Assembly: GCA_963722575.1 (NCBI GenBank)
Contig: CAVRNR010000022.1
Coordinates: forward strand, 682,001-746,000
DNA length: 64,000 bases
DNA from: Fen-178 sp963722575
GTDB taxonomy: Bacteria > Acidobacteriota > Terriglobia > Bryobacterales > Bryobacteraceae
Direction: 5' to 3'
Below, one piece after another: positions 39,568 to 47,786 of this stretch (the stretch's first letter is position 1; the number at the start of each line of letters is the position of its first letter). The translations under genes and the position numbers were made by a program. The notes under the pieces are model-generated. The model was not told the origin of the DNA, did no database searches, and saw nothing but the letters and a program-made list of their open reading frames with translations.

Positions 39568-39909
39568 ATGCCTTTTTCGACCGATCCGGAACACATCGCC
39601 ATTTCCAAGTCCAAGGGAATCAAGATCGACTGGAAGGACGGGCACCACAGCGAGTACGGGTTGCAGTACCTGCGCGACCAATGCCCCTGCGCCACGTGCA
39701 CCAGTGGGCCCGCGGGGCACCCCGGAACGCCTGCGGCGCCGCCGGCCAGCCCGTTTCAGATGTACCAACCGGCGCTGAAGATGCTCGCCGTCGAGCCGGT
39801 GGGGCATTACGCCATCCGTATCGAGTGGAGCGACGGCCACAAGACGGGGATCTATTCCTACGAACACTTCCGGCGGATTTGCCCGTGCGAAGAGTGCAAG
39901 GGTGTGTGA
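39568..39909 (+). CDS. DUF971 (GBBH-like N-terminal) domain protein
   Basis: 113 residues. The pattern I-WxDGHxSxY-xLxYLRDxCPCATC, an internal Pro/Ala/Gly loop, then IRIEWSDGHKTGIYSYEHFR and CPCEEC, matches DUF971 proteins. Two CxxC pairs suggest zinc or an iron-sulfur cluster. The family often sits beside Fe-S assembly genes, but here it follows rel by 2 bp, so it is cotranscribed with it. Its function is not established. Confidence 0.88.
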   Translation: MPFSTDPEHIAISKSKGIKIDWKDGHHSEYGLQYLRDQCPCATCTSGPAGHPGTPAAPPASPFQMYQPALKMLAVEPVGHYAIRIEWSDGHKTGIYSYEHFRRICPCEECKGV

Positions 39910-39917
39910 AAGAACCG

Positions 39918-39985
39918 GTTGGCAGGCGAAAGCGCCTGCCCCACAGTAACGCACCGACGTGGGACAGACGCTTCCGTCTGTCAAC
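39918..39985. repeat. Imperfect inverted repeat (27-bp arms, 22 matches)
   Basis: Left arm 39918-39944 begins GTTGGCAGGCGAAAGCG and ends CCCCAC. Right arm 39959-39985 begins GTGGGACAGACGCTTCC and ends GTCAAC. The mismatches are transitions, so the element may be old or the arms may come from two related units. It lies between the DUF971 and crotonase genes. Confidence 0.75.
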
Positions 39986-40021
39986 CTCTCCATCCCGTGC
40001 TACCCTGGCAGGTGCACGCCG

Positions 40022-40786
40022 ATGACATACACCGAAATCCTCTTCGAATCGGATGCGGCGGGGTTCGTCCAAGTCACCATCAATCGCCCACAGAAGCTGA
40101 ACGCGCTCAGCAACCGCGTGATGGCGGAACTGGACGACGCCTTTGAGCGCGTGGAGCGCGAGTACCGCGGCCTGATTCTGACCGGCGCCGGCGAGCGCGC
40201 TTTCGTCGCGGGCGCCGATATCGAAGAGCTTTCGGGCGTCAGTCCGCTCGACGGCCAGGCGCGATGCGCGCGGGACCAGGCGATTATGAGGCGCCTGGAG
40301 ACGATGCGCAAACCGTCCATCGCCGCCATCAATGGATACGCGCTGGGCGGCGGCCTGGAGTTGGCGATGTGCTGTTCGCTTCGCCTGGCGGCTTCGACGG
40401 CCAAGCTGGGACTGCCCGAGGCCAAAATCGGCGGCCTTTCAGCCAATGGCGGAACGCAGCGGCTGCCGCGCCTGGTGGGCCGCGGGCGCGCCCTGGAGAT
40501 GATGCTCACCGGGGCGCCCATCGACGCCCAGGAAGCCTGGCGCATCGGGCTGGTGAACCGCGTCGTGGAGCCCGCCGGGCTGCTGGCGGCGGCGCGCGAG
40601 CTGATGCTAGCGATTCTGGCGAATTCGGCGGACTCCATCGCCTGCATTCTGCGCTGCGTCGATACGGGCCTCAAAAGCGGCCTCGACGCCGGCCTGGAGC
40701 TGGAGGCCGCCAACTATGCCGCTATTTCAACCGGCGCCGAGTTTCGCCAACGCCTCCAGGCCTTTCTCGATCGGCGCCGCAAATGA
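40022..40786 (+). CDS. Enoyl-CoA hydratase/isomerase family protein
   Basis: 254 residues from the ATG at 40022. The oxyanion-hole segments are AFVAGADIEEL and GYALGGGLELAMCC, followed by GLPEAKIGGLSANGGTQRLPRLVG, all standard crotonase features; the first catalytic Glu position of hydratases is not clearly held. It shares ATGA with the next gene, and that gene shares ATGA with the transporter, so the three form one tight operon that likely handles an organic acid as a CoA ester. Confidence 0.9.
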   Translation: MTYTEILFESDAAGFVQVTINRPQKLNALSNRVMAELDDAFERVEREYRGLILTGAGERAFVAGADIEELSGVSPLDGQARCARDQAIMRRLETMRKPSIAAINGYALGGGLELAMCCSLRLAASTAKLGLPEAKIGGLSANGGTQRLPRLVGRGRALEMMLTGAPIDAQEAWRIGLVNRVVEPAGLLAAARELMLAILANSADSIACILRCVDTGLKSGLDAGLELEAANYAAISTGAEFRQRLQAFLDRRRK

Positions 40787-42303
40787 ACATGGCGAAACCC
40801 ATTCTGACGCCCGATCAGGCGGCGCTGCTGATTCGGGACGGAGTCACCGTCGCCATCGGCGGCTCCGGGGCCGGCCACTCTATTCCCGAACGGATGCTGG
40901 AGGCCATTGGCCGCCGCCACCGCGCGACCGGCGCGCCACGCGAGCTGACCTTGATTCACCCGTTCGGCGTCGGCGATCAGGGCGCGCGCGGCCTGGAGCA
41001 CATGGCCATGCCCGGCCTCTACCACCGCGTCATCGGCGGCCATTGGTCCATGTCGCCCTCCATGGCGAAGTTGGCGGCCGCCAACCTGTTCGAGGCCTAC
41101 TGCCTGCCGGCCGGCATCCTCGTGCAACTGTTCCACGCCGCGGCATCGGGCAGCCCCGGGTTTATCAGCCCGATCGGCCTGGGTACGTTCATCGACCCGC
41201 GCGTGGAAGGCGGCAAGCTCAACGCCCGTACCGTCGAGGACATCGTGGAGTTGTGGAATCGCGATGGCAAGGAGTACCTCTACTACCGCGCGCACTCCAT
41301 CGACGTGGCGCTGATCCGCGGCGCGGTGGCCGACGAAGAAGGCAACCTGAGCATGCACGAAGAGGTGGCGCCGTGGCATAACTGCGCCATGGCGCAGGCC
41401 GCGCGCGCGGCGGGCGGCATCACCATCGCGCAGGTGAAACGCATCGTGCCGGCGCGCAGCCTGGATCCGCGCCTGGTCGACGTGCCCGGCATCTTCGTCG
41501 ATTACCTGATAGTAGATCCCGATCAGGGGATGACCTACAACATCGGCTACGACCCGGCGCTTTCCGGCGAGTCGCGCAAGCCGGAGAGTGAGTTCGCGCC
41601 ATTCCCGTTCAGCGTGCGCAAGAGCATCGCGCGGCGGGCGGCCATGGAGCTTCGCCCCGGCGCCGTCATCAACGTCGGCTTCGGCGTGCCCGACGGAGTC
41701 ATGAAGGTCGCGCGCGAGCAGGCGATCGCGCAGTTCGTCGTGCCCACCATCGAGCAAGGGCAAATCGGCGGCATCCCAGCCGAGGGCCTGGAATTCGGCG
41801 CGGCGTACAACAGCACGGCCATCATCGGCACGCTGCGGCAGTTCGCCTGGTACCAGGGGCGCGGCGTCGACATCGCCTTCCTGGGCTTCGCCGAAGTGGA
41901 CGCGGCCGGCAACGTGAATGTCAGCAAGCTCGACTCGGCCATCATCGGCACCGGCGGCTTCATCGACATCGCGCAGAAGGCCCGCAAGGTGGTCTTCTGC
42001 GGCACGCTGGCCGTGCGCGGCGGCAAGGCGAAGTTCGTCCCCGCGGTCCGGCAGATTACCTTCAGCGGCGCGCACGCCGTCTCCACCGGCCAGGAGGTGC
42101 TCTATGTCACCGAGGCGGCGGTGTTCCGTCTGACCGCCGAAGGGCTGCAACTGGAGGAAGTGGCGCCGGGGCTCGACGCCGAGCGCGACGTCATTGCCAA
42201 GATGGCCTTCCGGCCGATGATCGGCGCTTCCGTGGGCACGATGCGCGCCGAGTTGTTCGCCGCCCCGCTGTTGCCCGCCGATTGTTTCCCGGCGTTCCCA
42301 TGA
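40783..42303 (+). CDS. Acyl-CoA transferase, YdiF/acetoacetyl-CoA transferase family
   Basis: 506 residues with fused alpha and beta CoA-transferase domains. The first half has DGVTVAIGGSGAGHSIPE and GLGTFIDPRVEGGKLN. The second half has the active-site segment PTIEQGQIGGIPAEGLEFGA, in which the Glu forms the thioester-linked intermediate. It moves CoA between short-chain acids. Both junctions are 4-bp ATGA overlaps (crotonase upstream, MFS downstream), implying activation, conversion and uptake of one substrate class. Confidence 0.92.
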   Translation: MNMAKPILTPDQAALLIRDGVTVAIGGSGAGHSIPERMLEAIGRRHRATGAPRELTLIHPFGVGDQGARGLEHMAMPGLYHRVIGGHWSMSPSMAKLAAANLFEAYCLPAGILVQLFHAAASGSPGFISPIGLGTFIDPRVEGGKLNARTVEDIVELWNRDGKEYLYYRAHSIDVALIRGAVADEEGNLSMHEEVAPWHNCAMAQAARAAGGITIAQVKRIVPARSLDPRLVDVPGIFVDYLIVDPDQGMTYNIGYDPALSGESRKPESEFAPFPFSVRKSIARRAAMELRPGAVINVGFGVPDGVMKVAREQAIAQFVVPTIEQGQIGGIPAEGLEFGAAYNSTAIIGTLRQFAWYQGRGVDIAFLGFAEVDAAGNVNVSKLDSAIIGTGGFIDIAQKARKVVFCGTLAVRGGKAKFVPAVRQITFSGAHAVSTGQEVLYVTEAAVFRLTAEGLQLEEVAPGLDAERDVIAKMAFRPMIGASVGTMRAELFAAPLLPADCFPAFP

Positions 42304-43556
42304 CGCCTCCCCGCTTCGTGCACGGCCTGCGCTGGTGGATCGTCTCGCTGGTCTTCCTGGCGACCGCCATCAACTTCGTCGACCGGATGACGATCGCGGT
42401 GCTGGCGCCGGTGATTACCGAGCGGCTGGGCCTCACCAATCTCCAGTTTGCCGGGATCGCCACCTGGTTCCTGCTGGCTTACACGGCCAGCCAGGGCATT
42501 TCCGGCAAACTCTACGACCGCCTGGGCACGCGCCTGGGCTTCACGCTCTCCGTGCTGTTGTGGTCGTTCGCCGAAATGGGCCACGCCTTCGCCACCGGGC
42601 TGCGCAGCCTGAGCGCGCTACGCTTCCTGCTGGGACTGGGCGAGGCGGGTAACTGGCCCGGCGCCACCAAAGCGATCGCCGAATGGTTCCCCGTCCGCGA
42701 GCGCGCCTTGGGCATGGGGATTTTCAACTGCGGCGTGGCGTTCGGCTCCATCGTCGCGCCGCCGCTCATCGTCTGGCTCCAGATTCACTTCGGATGGCAA
42801 GCCACTTTTTTCTCCACCGGCGTGCTGGGCCTGGGCTGGCTGGTTCTCTGGCGGCTGTTTTATCAAACGCCCGATCGCCACCCCAAGCTCGGGCCTGCCG
42901 AGCGCGCCCTCATTCTGGAGGGGCGCGCCTCGATCCATCCGGTTCGCTCCGTGCGCTGGCTGGACCTGCTGCGGCTCCGCCAGACCTGGGCGATTGTGCT
43001 GGCCCGCGTGCTCACCGACCCGGCGTGGTGGCTCTACATCACCTGGCTCCCGCTCTATCTCTACAACGTGCGCGGATTCAGCCTGCGGCAGATCGGCATG
43101 TTCGCCTGGGCGCCCTACGTGGTGGCCGCCGCCGGTTCGCTCACTGGCGGCTGGCTCTGCGGCCACTTGATCGCGCGCGGTCGGAGCGTGGGCAGCGCGC
43201 GCCGGGCCGCCGTGATCCTGGGCGCGGCGCTCATGACAGCGGGCATCCCCGCCGCGCACGCGGCCAGCGCGGCGGCGGCGCTCGCATTTATCAGCGTCGT
43301 CATGTTCGGATTCCAATGCTGGGTCGGCTCGGTACAGACGCTGCCCAGCGACCTCTTTCCCGAAGACGCCATCGCCTCGGTGGCGGGCCTGAGCGGAGTA
43401 GGCGCGGGCATCGGCGCGATGGGCTTCACCATGCTCACCGGATTCGTGGTGGACCACCTGCACAGCTACACGCCGATTCTGGTGGCGGGGGCGCTGCTGC
43501 CCTTACTGGGAACCGCCGCCTTGATTCTTCTCGGCGGCACCGCAGTCGAAGGGTAG
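42300..43556 (+). CDS. MFS transporter, anion:cation symporter (hexuronate) type
   Basis: 418 residues with twelve hydrophobic spans. FVDRMTIAVLAPVI in the first span, KLYDRLGTRLGFTLSVLLWS and GLGEAGNWPGATKAIAEWFP are typical of the ExuT/GudP-like branch that imports sugar acids and other carboxylates. It overlaps the CoA-transferase gene by 4 bp. Its stop TAG is the third to fifth base of the palindrome at 43552-43628. Confidence 0.9.
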   Translation: MTPPRFVHGLRWWIVSLVFLATAINFVDRMTIAVLAPVITERLGLTNLQFAGIATWFLLAYTASQGISGKLYDRLGTRLGFTLSVLLWSFAEMGHAFATGLRSLSALRFLLGLGEAGNWPGATKAIAEWFPVRERALGMGIFNCGVAFGSIVAPPLIVWLQIHFGWQATFFSTGVLGLGWLVLWRLFYQTPDRHPKLGPAERALILEGRASIHPVRSVRWLDLLRLRQTWAIVLARVLTDPAWWLYITWLPLYLYNVRGFSLRQIGMFAWAPYVVAAAGSLTGGWLCGHLIARGRSVGSARRAAVILGAALMTAGIPAAHAASAAAALAFISVVMFGFQCWVGSVQTLPSDLFPEDAIASVAGLSGVGAGIGAMGFTMLTGFVVDHLHSYTPILVAGALLPLLGTAALILLGGTAVEG

Positions 43557-43628
43557 CGCCGGCGGTCTTGCCGCCGGTGCTTTTCGGACGGGCCGCAACC
43601 CACCGGCGGCAAGACCGCCGGCGTTACC
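43552..43628. repeat. Palindromic intergenic repeat, copy R3, shared by two convergent genes
   Basis: 28-bp arms (43552-43579 and 43601-43628) with one mismatch; left arm GGTAGCGCCGGCGGTCTTG, right arm ends CCGGCGTTACC. The left arm supplies the TAG of the MFS gene and the right arm supplies the TAA of the alpha-galactosidase gene on the other strand. It may serve as a two-way transcription end. Confidence 0.88.
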
Positions 43629-44946
43629 AAACCCGGTACAGCCCCGAACCGTGCGGAGGAATCTTGAACGTGTACCCGTTCTCCACGGTTCCCAGGTCTT
43701 TCTTCTCCCAGAGATTGCGCACGGCGCAAGTTGCCGGCAAACCCAGTTCAGCCCAGTTCACGCGAATGTCCAGGGGGGCTTGATCGCCGACGTTGAATAC
43801 GGCTAGATACCGGGTGTTCGGAGCCGCGGCGTCCGAGGTCCACACGATCTGGTCGCCTCGCTGGAAAAGTTGGCGGCTGCGCGTGGCGTTCTGGTCGGCG
43901 GCCAGCACTTCGTCGTTGGTCAGCAAGGAAAGCGTGAAATCGTCGTTGCTCGGCAAGTCGCCGCCGAACATGAGCGGGCTGCGCGCAATCGACCACAGGC
44001 TGATCAGCGTGCGCTGTTCGTCGCGCGTGAAGCGCGTCGCGCGGTCGTCGCCGCGCTCGGCGCGAATTCCGATGCGGCCGAGCGGCAGCATGTCGGCGTC
44101 CGGCCAGGCGCCGGGCCGCGTGTGCGGGCTCCACTTGTCGAGCAGACCGAAACTGGCGCGGAGGTCCGGCCAGCGGTCCCAAAAATCGCCGGAGATGCGC
44201 CATAAGTTGGCATTGGCGGCATAGAAATCGGCCTTCGCCAGATCCGCCGGGCCGGGTGAAAGACTCAGCACGATGGGCCGTCCCGTTTTCACAATGGCGC
44301 GGTGCAGGGCGGCAATCTCATCTCCGTGAAAGGGAGTGGCGATGTCATCGGCCTTGATGTAGTCCACGCCCCATTGGGCGTAGAGCTGCAAGATGGAATC
44401 GTAGTAATCCTCGGCCCCGGGCTGGCTCATGTCGAGGCCGTACATGTCGGTGTTCCAGGGGCACAGCGACTTGGTGTCGGCGATAGCGGCGGCGCGCGCC
44501 TTGCTCCCCAAGACCGGCAGGTTCGCGGCCACGGCCCGGCGCGGGATGCCGCGCATGAGATGGATGCCGAACTTGAGACCCTTGGCGTGGATGTAATCCG
44601 CCAGCGGGCGGAATCCCTTGCCGCCGGCGGCCGAGGGGAAACGGTTGGTGGCGGGCGTGAGGCGGCCGTATTCGTCCATCACCAGATCGGCGTTGGGGCG
44701 GTAGCCGTGCGTCTGCGGCTTAGGCTCGGACCACTGAATGTCCACCACCACGTATTGCCAGCCGTGGCTTTTCAGGCGATCGGCCATGTAATCGGCATTG
44801 GCTTTGACCTCCGCCTCGGTGACGGTGGTCCCGTAGGAATCCCAACTGTTCCAGCCCATCGGAGGCGTGGGCGCAGCGGGGTGCCCCCTGGGCCCGGCGG
44901 CGGCCGCCGCCAGTGGCGCGATCAGTAACAGCGCGGCAAGTTTCAT
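43624..44946 (-). CDS. GH27 alpha-galactosidase, secreted
   Basis: 440 residues with a signal peptide (about 1-17). PTPPMGWNSWDSYGTTV opens the GH27 barrel, the nucleophile is in WGVDYIKADDIA, and the acid/base Asp in WRISGDFWDRW. IARSPLMFGGDL and the C-terminal beta-sandwich ending in SGLYRVW complete the family length. It releases alpha-galactose from plant or microbial glycans outside the cell. The MBL gene upstream on the same strand is 19 bp away. Confidence 0.93.
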   Translation of the reverse strand: MKLAALLLIAPLAAAAAGPRGHPAAPTPPMGWNSWDSYGTTVTEAEVKANADYMADRLKSHGWQYVVVDIQWSEPKPQTHGYRPNADLVMDEYGRLTPATNRFPSAAGGKGFRPLADYIHAKGLKFGIHLMRGIPRRAVAANLPVLGSKARAAAIADTKSLCPWNTDMYGLDMSQPGAEDYYDSILQLYAQWGVDYIKADDIATPFHGDEIAALHRAIVKTGRPIVLSLSPGPADLAKADFYAANANLWRISGDFWDRWPDLRASFGLLDKWSPHTRPGAWPDADMLPLGRIGIRAERGDDRATRFTRDEQRTLISLWSIARSPLMFGGDLPSNDDFTLSLLTNDEVLAADQNATRSRQLFQRGDQIVWTSDAAAPNTRYLAVFNVGDQAPLDIRVNWAELGLPATCAVRNLWEKKDLGTVENGYTFKIPPHGSGLYRVW

Positions 44947-44965
44947 TCTCCTCGTCCTTGTTCTC

Positions 44966-45823
44966 TTACCAGCCCGGCGTCCATTCCCAACCGCCCTGCT
45001 GGCGCGCGGCCACGCGGCCGACGCTGGGGAATGGGAAATGGAACGCCATCAGGTGCATGTCTTCGGCCACGGCGCGTTCCAGCAGCAAGCGGCGAGTGGC
45101 GGCCGCCTGTGCCGGGGCGAGGTCGAAGCCGTTCTCCCAATCGGGCCGCTCCAGGTGCAGCGGATGAACGGCCGCGTCGCCCATGTTGAGCAGATGCTGC
45201 CCTTCGGAAGAAATCAGCAATGCCAGGTGCCCGGGAGTGTGGCCCGGCGCGGGGATGGCGCGCACGCCGGGAACAATTTCGGTCTCACCCTCCACCGTAT
45301 CCACCTGGAACCGCAGGGGCGCCAGGCAGCGCCGCGCCGCCGAACCGATCATGCGCTTCACCTCTTCCGGCACACGCAGGCCGCCCAGATCGGAGCGCGA
45401 CTCCGTCCAGAAATCCCATTCCAACTGCGAGAGGATATAGCGCGCGTACGGAAAAGCCGAGCGCCCGCGGGAATCGATGGCGCCGCCGACGTGATCGGGG
45501 TGGGCGTGAGTGAGGACCACGGTGTCGACGTCCTTCGGCCGGACGCCCGCCATCTCCAGGCGGGCGTTGATTGCGCCGGTGGTTCGCGAGAACTCTCCCC
45601 CGCCGGTATCCACCAGCACCACGTGCCGGCCGGTCTCGATCAGCAGGCAGGTGTAGGGGCTCAGCACCGCATCTAGCGGCAGATGGCGGTTGGCCAGCGC
45701 GCGGGAGAGCTCGTCCGGATCGGCGTTGGGAAAGAACCACGGCGTCGGATAGGAATAATAGCCATCGCTGAGAACCGTGCAGCAAATGGCCCCGACTTGA
45801 AAGCGGTACGAGCCCTCGGGCAT
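44966..45823 (-). CDS. MBL-fold metallohydrolase
   Basis: 285 residues from the ATG at 45823. The zinc motif THAHPDHVGG, the distal His in APGHTPGHLALL, Asp in NMGDAAVHPL and a final His in MAFHFPFP fit the lactonase/quinone-hydrolase-like branch of the metallo-beta-lactamase fold. No signal peptide. The substrate is unknown; quorum-quenching lactonases look similar, but the neighbourhood gives no support for that. Confidence 0.88.
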   Translation of the reverse strand: MPEGSYRFQVGAICCTVLSDGYYSYPTPWFFPNADPDELSRALANRHLPLDAVLSPYTCLLIETGRHVVLVDTGGGEFSRTTGAINARLEMAGVRPKDVDTVVLTHAHPDHVGGAIDSRGRSAFPYARYILSQLEWDFWTESRSDLGGLRVPEEVKRMIGSAARRCLAPLRFQVDTVEGETEIVPGVRAIPAPGHTPGHLALLISSEGQHLLNMGDAAVHPLHLERPDWENGFDLAPAQAAATRRLLLERAVAEDMHLMAFHFPFPSVGRVAARQQGGWEWTPGW

Positions 45824-45873
45824 CTCTATATAGGGGTTAACCGAAACGGAGGCAAAAGTCAAAAGGAAAGCGG

Positions 45874-46170
45874 GTGGCGGAGTTCTACCGGCCGGAGCGC
45901 ATCTACCTGTTCGGGTCGGCCGCGCGCGGCGAGGAGGGTCCGGACAGCGATGTGGATCTCTGCGTCGTGCTGCCCGACGATGCTCCCGAAAACCTCTACC
46001 GCGACCGGAGCATTCATGGGTGTTTTTGAGGTCTCGGAGCGGCAGTGGATGTGGTCCGGTTGGCCAGCAGCGATTTCGACGCGCGCGGGGCGCACGTGGC
46101 GGCTTCTCTACCGGCCACCATCCTGCGCGAGGGGAAGCTGCTCTATGACGCCAGACGAACTGCCGCGTAA
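45874..46170 (+). pseudogene. MNT nucleotidyltransferase remnant (second HEPN/MNT locus)
   Basis: The frame from the GTG at 45874 codes YRPERIYLFGSAARGEEG, PDSDVDLCVVLPDDAPE, a complete G-S-x10-D-x-D site very like that of the MNT at 30091-30423. It hits TGA at 46027-46029 after 51 codons. The expected remainder (AVDVVRLASSDFDARG to ILREGKLLYDARR) follows in another frame, up to TAA at 46168. At least one indel has broken it. Confidence 0.8.
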
Positions 46171-46528
46171 AGAGGCGGCGAAGTGGCTTCGGCAGGCGGC
46201 GAAGAACCGGAACGCCGCACGGGTCCTGGTGGTTCCGGAGCCGTCGCGCTCCGTGTTTCACAGCCAGCAAGCAGCCGAGAAAGCCGTCAAGGCTTTCCCG
46301 ACCTTTCACCAGATTCGGTTTCGAAAGACGCACGACCTGACGGACTTGGGGTCGCAATGCGCGAGCGCCGACCCGACCCTGGAGCAGATTCTGCAGGAGG
46401 TTGCGGATCTTACCGATTATGCGTCCGCCTTCCGCTATCCGGACGCGCCGGCAGGGGCCATGCCGGATAGCGTCATATTGCCGAGTATCGAGTCGTGCGG
46501 CACAAGCATGCCGGAACTCACGAGGTAA
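46145..46528 (+). CDS. HEPN-domain protein (second HEPN/MNT locus)
   Basis: 127 residues from the ATG at 46145, overlapping the MNT remnant by 26 bp. It shows AAKWLRQAAKNRNAARVLV, SVFHSQQAAEKAVKAF, RKTHDLTDLG and DYASAFRYPDAPAG, the same landmarks as the HEPN at 29700-30113. The frame is intact although its MNT partner is not. The HEPN protein may have decayed in activity, or be non-toxic, or be controlled by the other MNT. Confidence 0.83.
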   Translation: MTPDELPRKEAAKWLRQAAKNRNAARVLVVPEPSRSVFHSQQAAEKAVKAFPTFHQIRFRKTHDLTDLGSQCASADPTLEQILQEVADLTDYASAFRYPDAPAGAMPDSVILPSIESCGTSMPELTR

Positions 46529-46901
46529 TCTATCGCGGCATTGCGGCGGAAGAGCGGATTGCGCGGGGTGCGCGACTTGGAAGTGGCAAGCACGCAGTTC
46601 TTTGTGGTTTGGGCAGGCTAAAGCATGCCCCACCTTGGTGGGGCATGCTTTAGCTTGCCCTTTGTTTCCCCGAGGCAGCGCCACTCAGCCTGGTGTCTGC
46701 CTACACTCAGAGACCCGCCATTTCCTGCGAAAACCGAAGAACACTCCATTTCTGCGTCGCGCACCCTCCGCGCACCTTTTCAGGACCAGAAGATGGCGGC
46801 TTGGTTTATCCTAAACTGGACCTGAAGATCCAAAATAGAAATCCCGGTTCAGCAGGCCACACGCGCCTCTCGGGCGCGCCAAATTGCCTCGGGAGCCAAC
46901 T
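46529..46901. other. 373-bp intergenic region with a long hairpin
   Basis: Holds the inverted repeat at 46611-46660 and should hold the promoter of the OmpA-like gene, whose start is preceded by GGGAG. I see no further gene. Confidence 0.5.
46611..46660. repeat. Long hairpin (24-bp arms, one mismatch)
   Basis: Left arm begins GGGCAGGCTAAAGCATGCCC and right arm ends GCATGCTTTAGCTTGCCC, with a 2-nt loop. The single difference is a G-T wobble. It is followed by TTTGTTT and could end transcription of the HEPN gene. Its core resembles the left arm of the inverted repeat at 39918 (GGCAGGC-AAAG-CTGCCCCAC). Confidence 0.8.
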
Positions 46902-47762
46902 ATGATTCGATATCTTCGCCCACTTCTCTTGAGTCTGATGGCGGTCCTGACGATCCCCGCCGCGCTCGCCGCCGACGATTGCGGGGGTTGCAAAGACTAC
47001 CCCGGCATCTCCCGCATGCCGGGTTACTCCGCCACCCGGTACAAAGAGCAGCAGTTCGATTCCTTCGCCTTTACGATTACCGAAGCGGGCAAGGAGAAAA
47101 AGGTGCCGGTCGAAGGCCACCTCTACAAGTACGAGTACCGTCTCGACCGCGGCGCGGCCCCGGCCAGCGCCCTGCAGATCATCCGCAATTTCCAGAACGC
47201 CGCGCGCGCTTCGGGCGGCCAGGTGCTGTGGGAGACGGGCGAGGGCAACAACCGCACCACCACCCTCCGTTTCAATAAGGGCGCCAACGAGGTGTGGCTC
47301 CAGGTGACCGGCTGGAGCGGCGTCGACAAGATCTATTTCCTGACCATCATCGAGAAGCAGGCGATGAAGCAGGACGTCACTGTCGATGCCAAGGCGATGG
47401 CCGACGGTCTCGCCGCGATGGGTCACGTCGAGGTCCCGGGGATCTTCTTCGACTTCGGCAAATCCGAGTTGAAGCCCGAGTCCGACACCGCCATCAAGGA
47501 GATCGCCAAGCTCCTGCGGGCCAACAGTGCAATGAAGGTATGGGTGGTCGGCCACACCGATTCGGTCGGTTCGACAGAGGCGAACCTGACGCTTTCCAAC
47601 GCGCGCGCCGCGGCGGTCATCCAAGCGCTCACCGGGAAGAACGGCATCGACCCGAAGCGCCTGGCGCCCTTCGGCAACGGGCCCTACGCGCCGGTTGCCA
47701 CCAACGATAGCGAAGAGGGCCGCGCCAAGAACCGCCGCGTCGAACTCGTCAAGCACCTCTAA
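46902..47762 (+). CDS. OmpA-family outer-membrane/peptidoglycan-binding protein
   Basis: 286 residues from the ATG at 46902. The signal peptide ends near ALAADD. The middle part carries a beta-rich region. The C-terminal OmpA domain (about 175-286) has IFFDFGKSELKPES, VVGHTDSVGSTEANLTLSNARA and AKNRRVEL, which bind peptidoglycan. The N-terminal DCGGCKDYPGISRMPGY segment recurs in related acidobacterial-type proteins. It stands alone between repeats and convergent genes. Confidence 0.9.
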   Translation: MIRYLRPLLLSLMAVLTIPAALAADDCGGCKDYPGISRMPGYSATRYKEQQFDSFAFTITEAGKEKKVPVEGHLYKYEYRLDRGAAPASALQIIRNFQNAARASGGQVLWETGEGNNRTTTLRFNKGANEVWLQVTGWSGVDKIYFLTIIEKQAMKQDVTVDAKAMADGLAAMGHVEVPGIFFDFGKSELKPESDTAIKEIAKLLRANSAMKVWVVGHTDSVGSTEANLTLSNARAAAVIQALTGKNGIDPKRLAPFGNGPYAPVATNDSEEGRAKNRRVELVKHL

Positions 47763-47786
47763 CCCGGATGCGCCGGCGCGGCGCCG

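Noticed and set aside
46611..46660. A CRISPR-like repeat.
   Set aside because: It is a single hairpin with a 2-nt loop. There are no regularly spaced copies and no cas genes.
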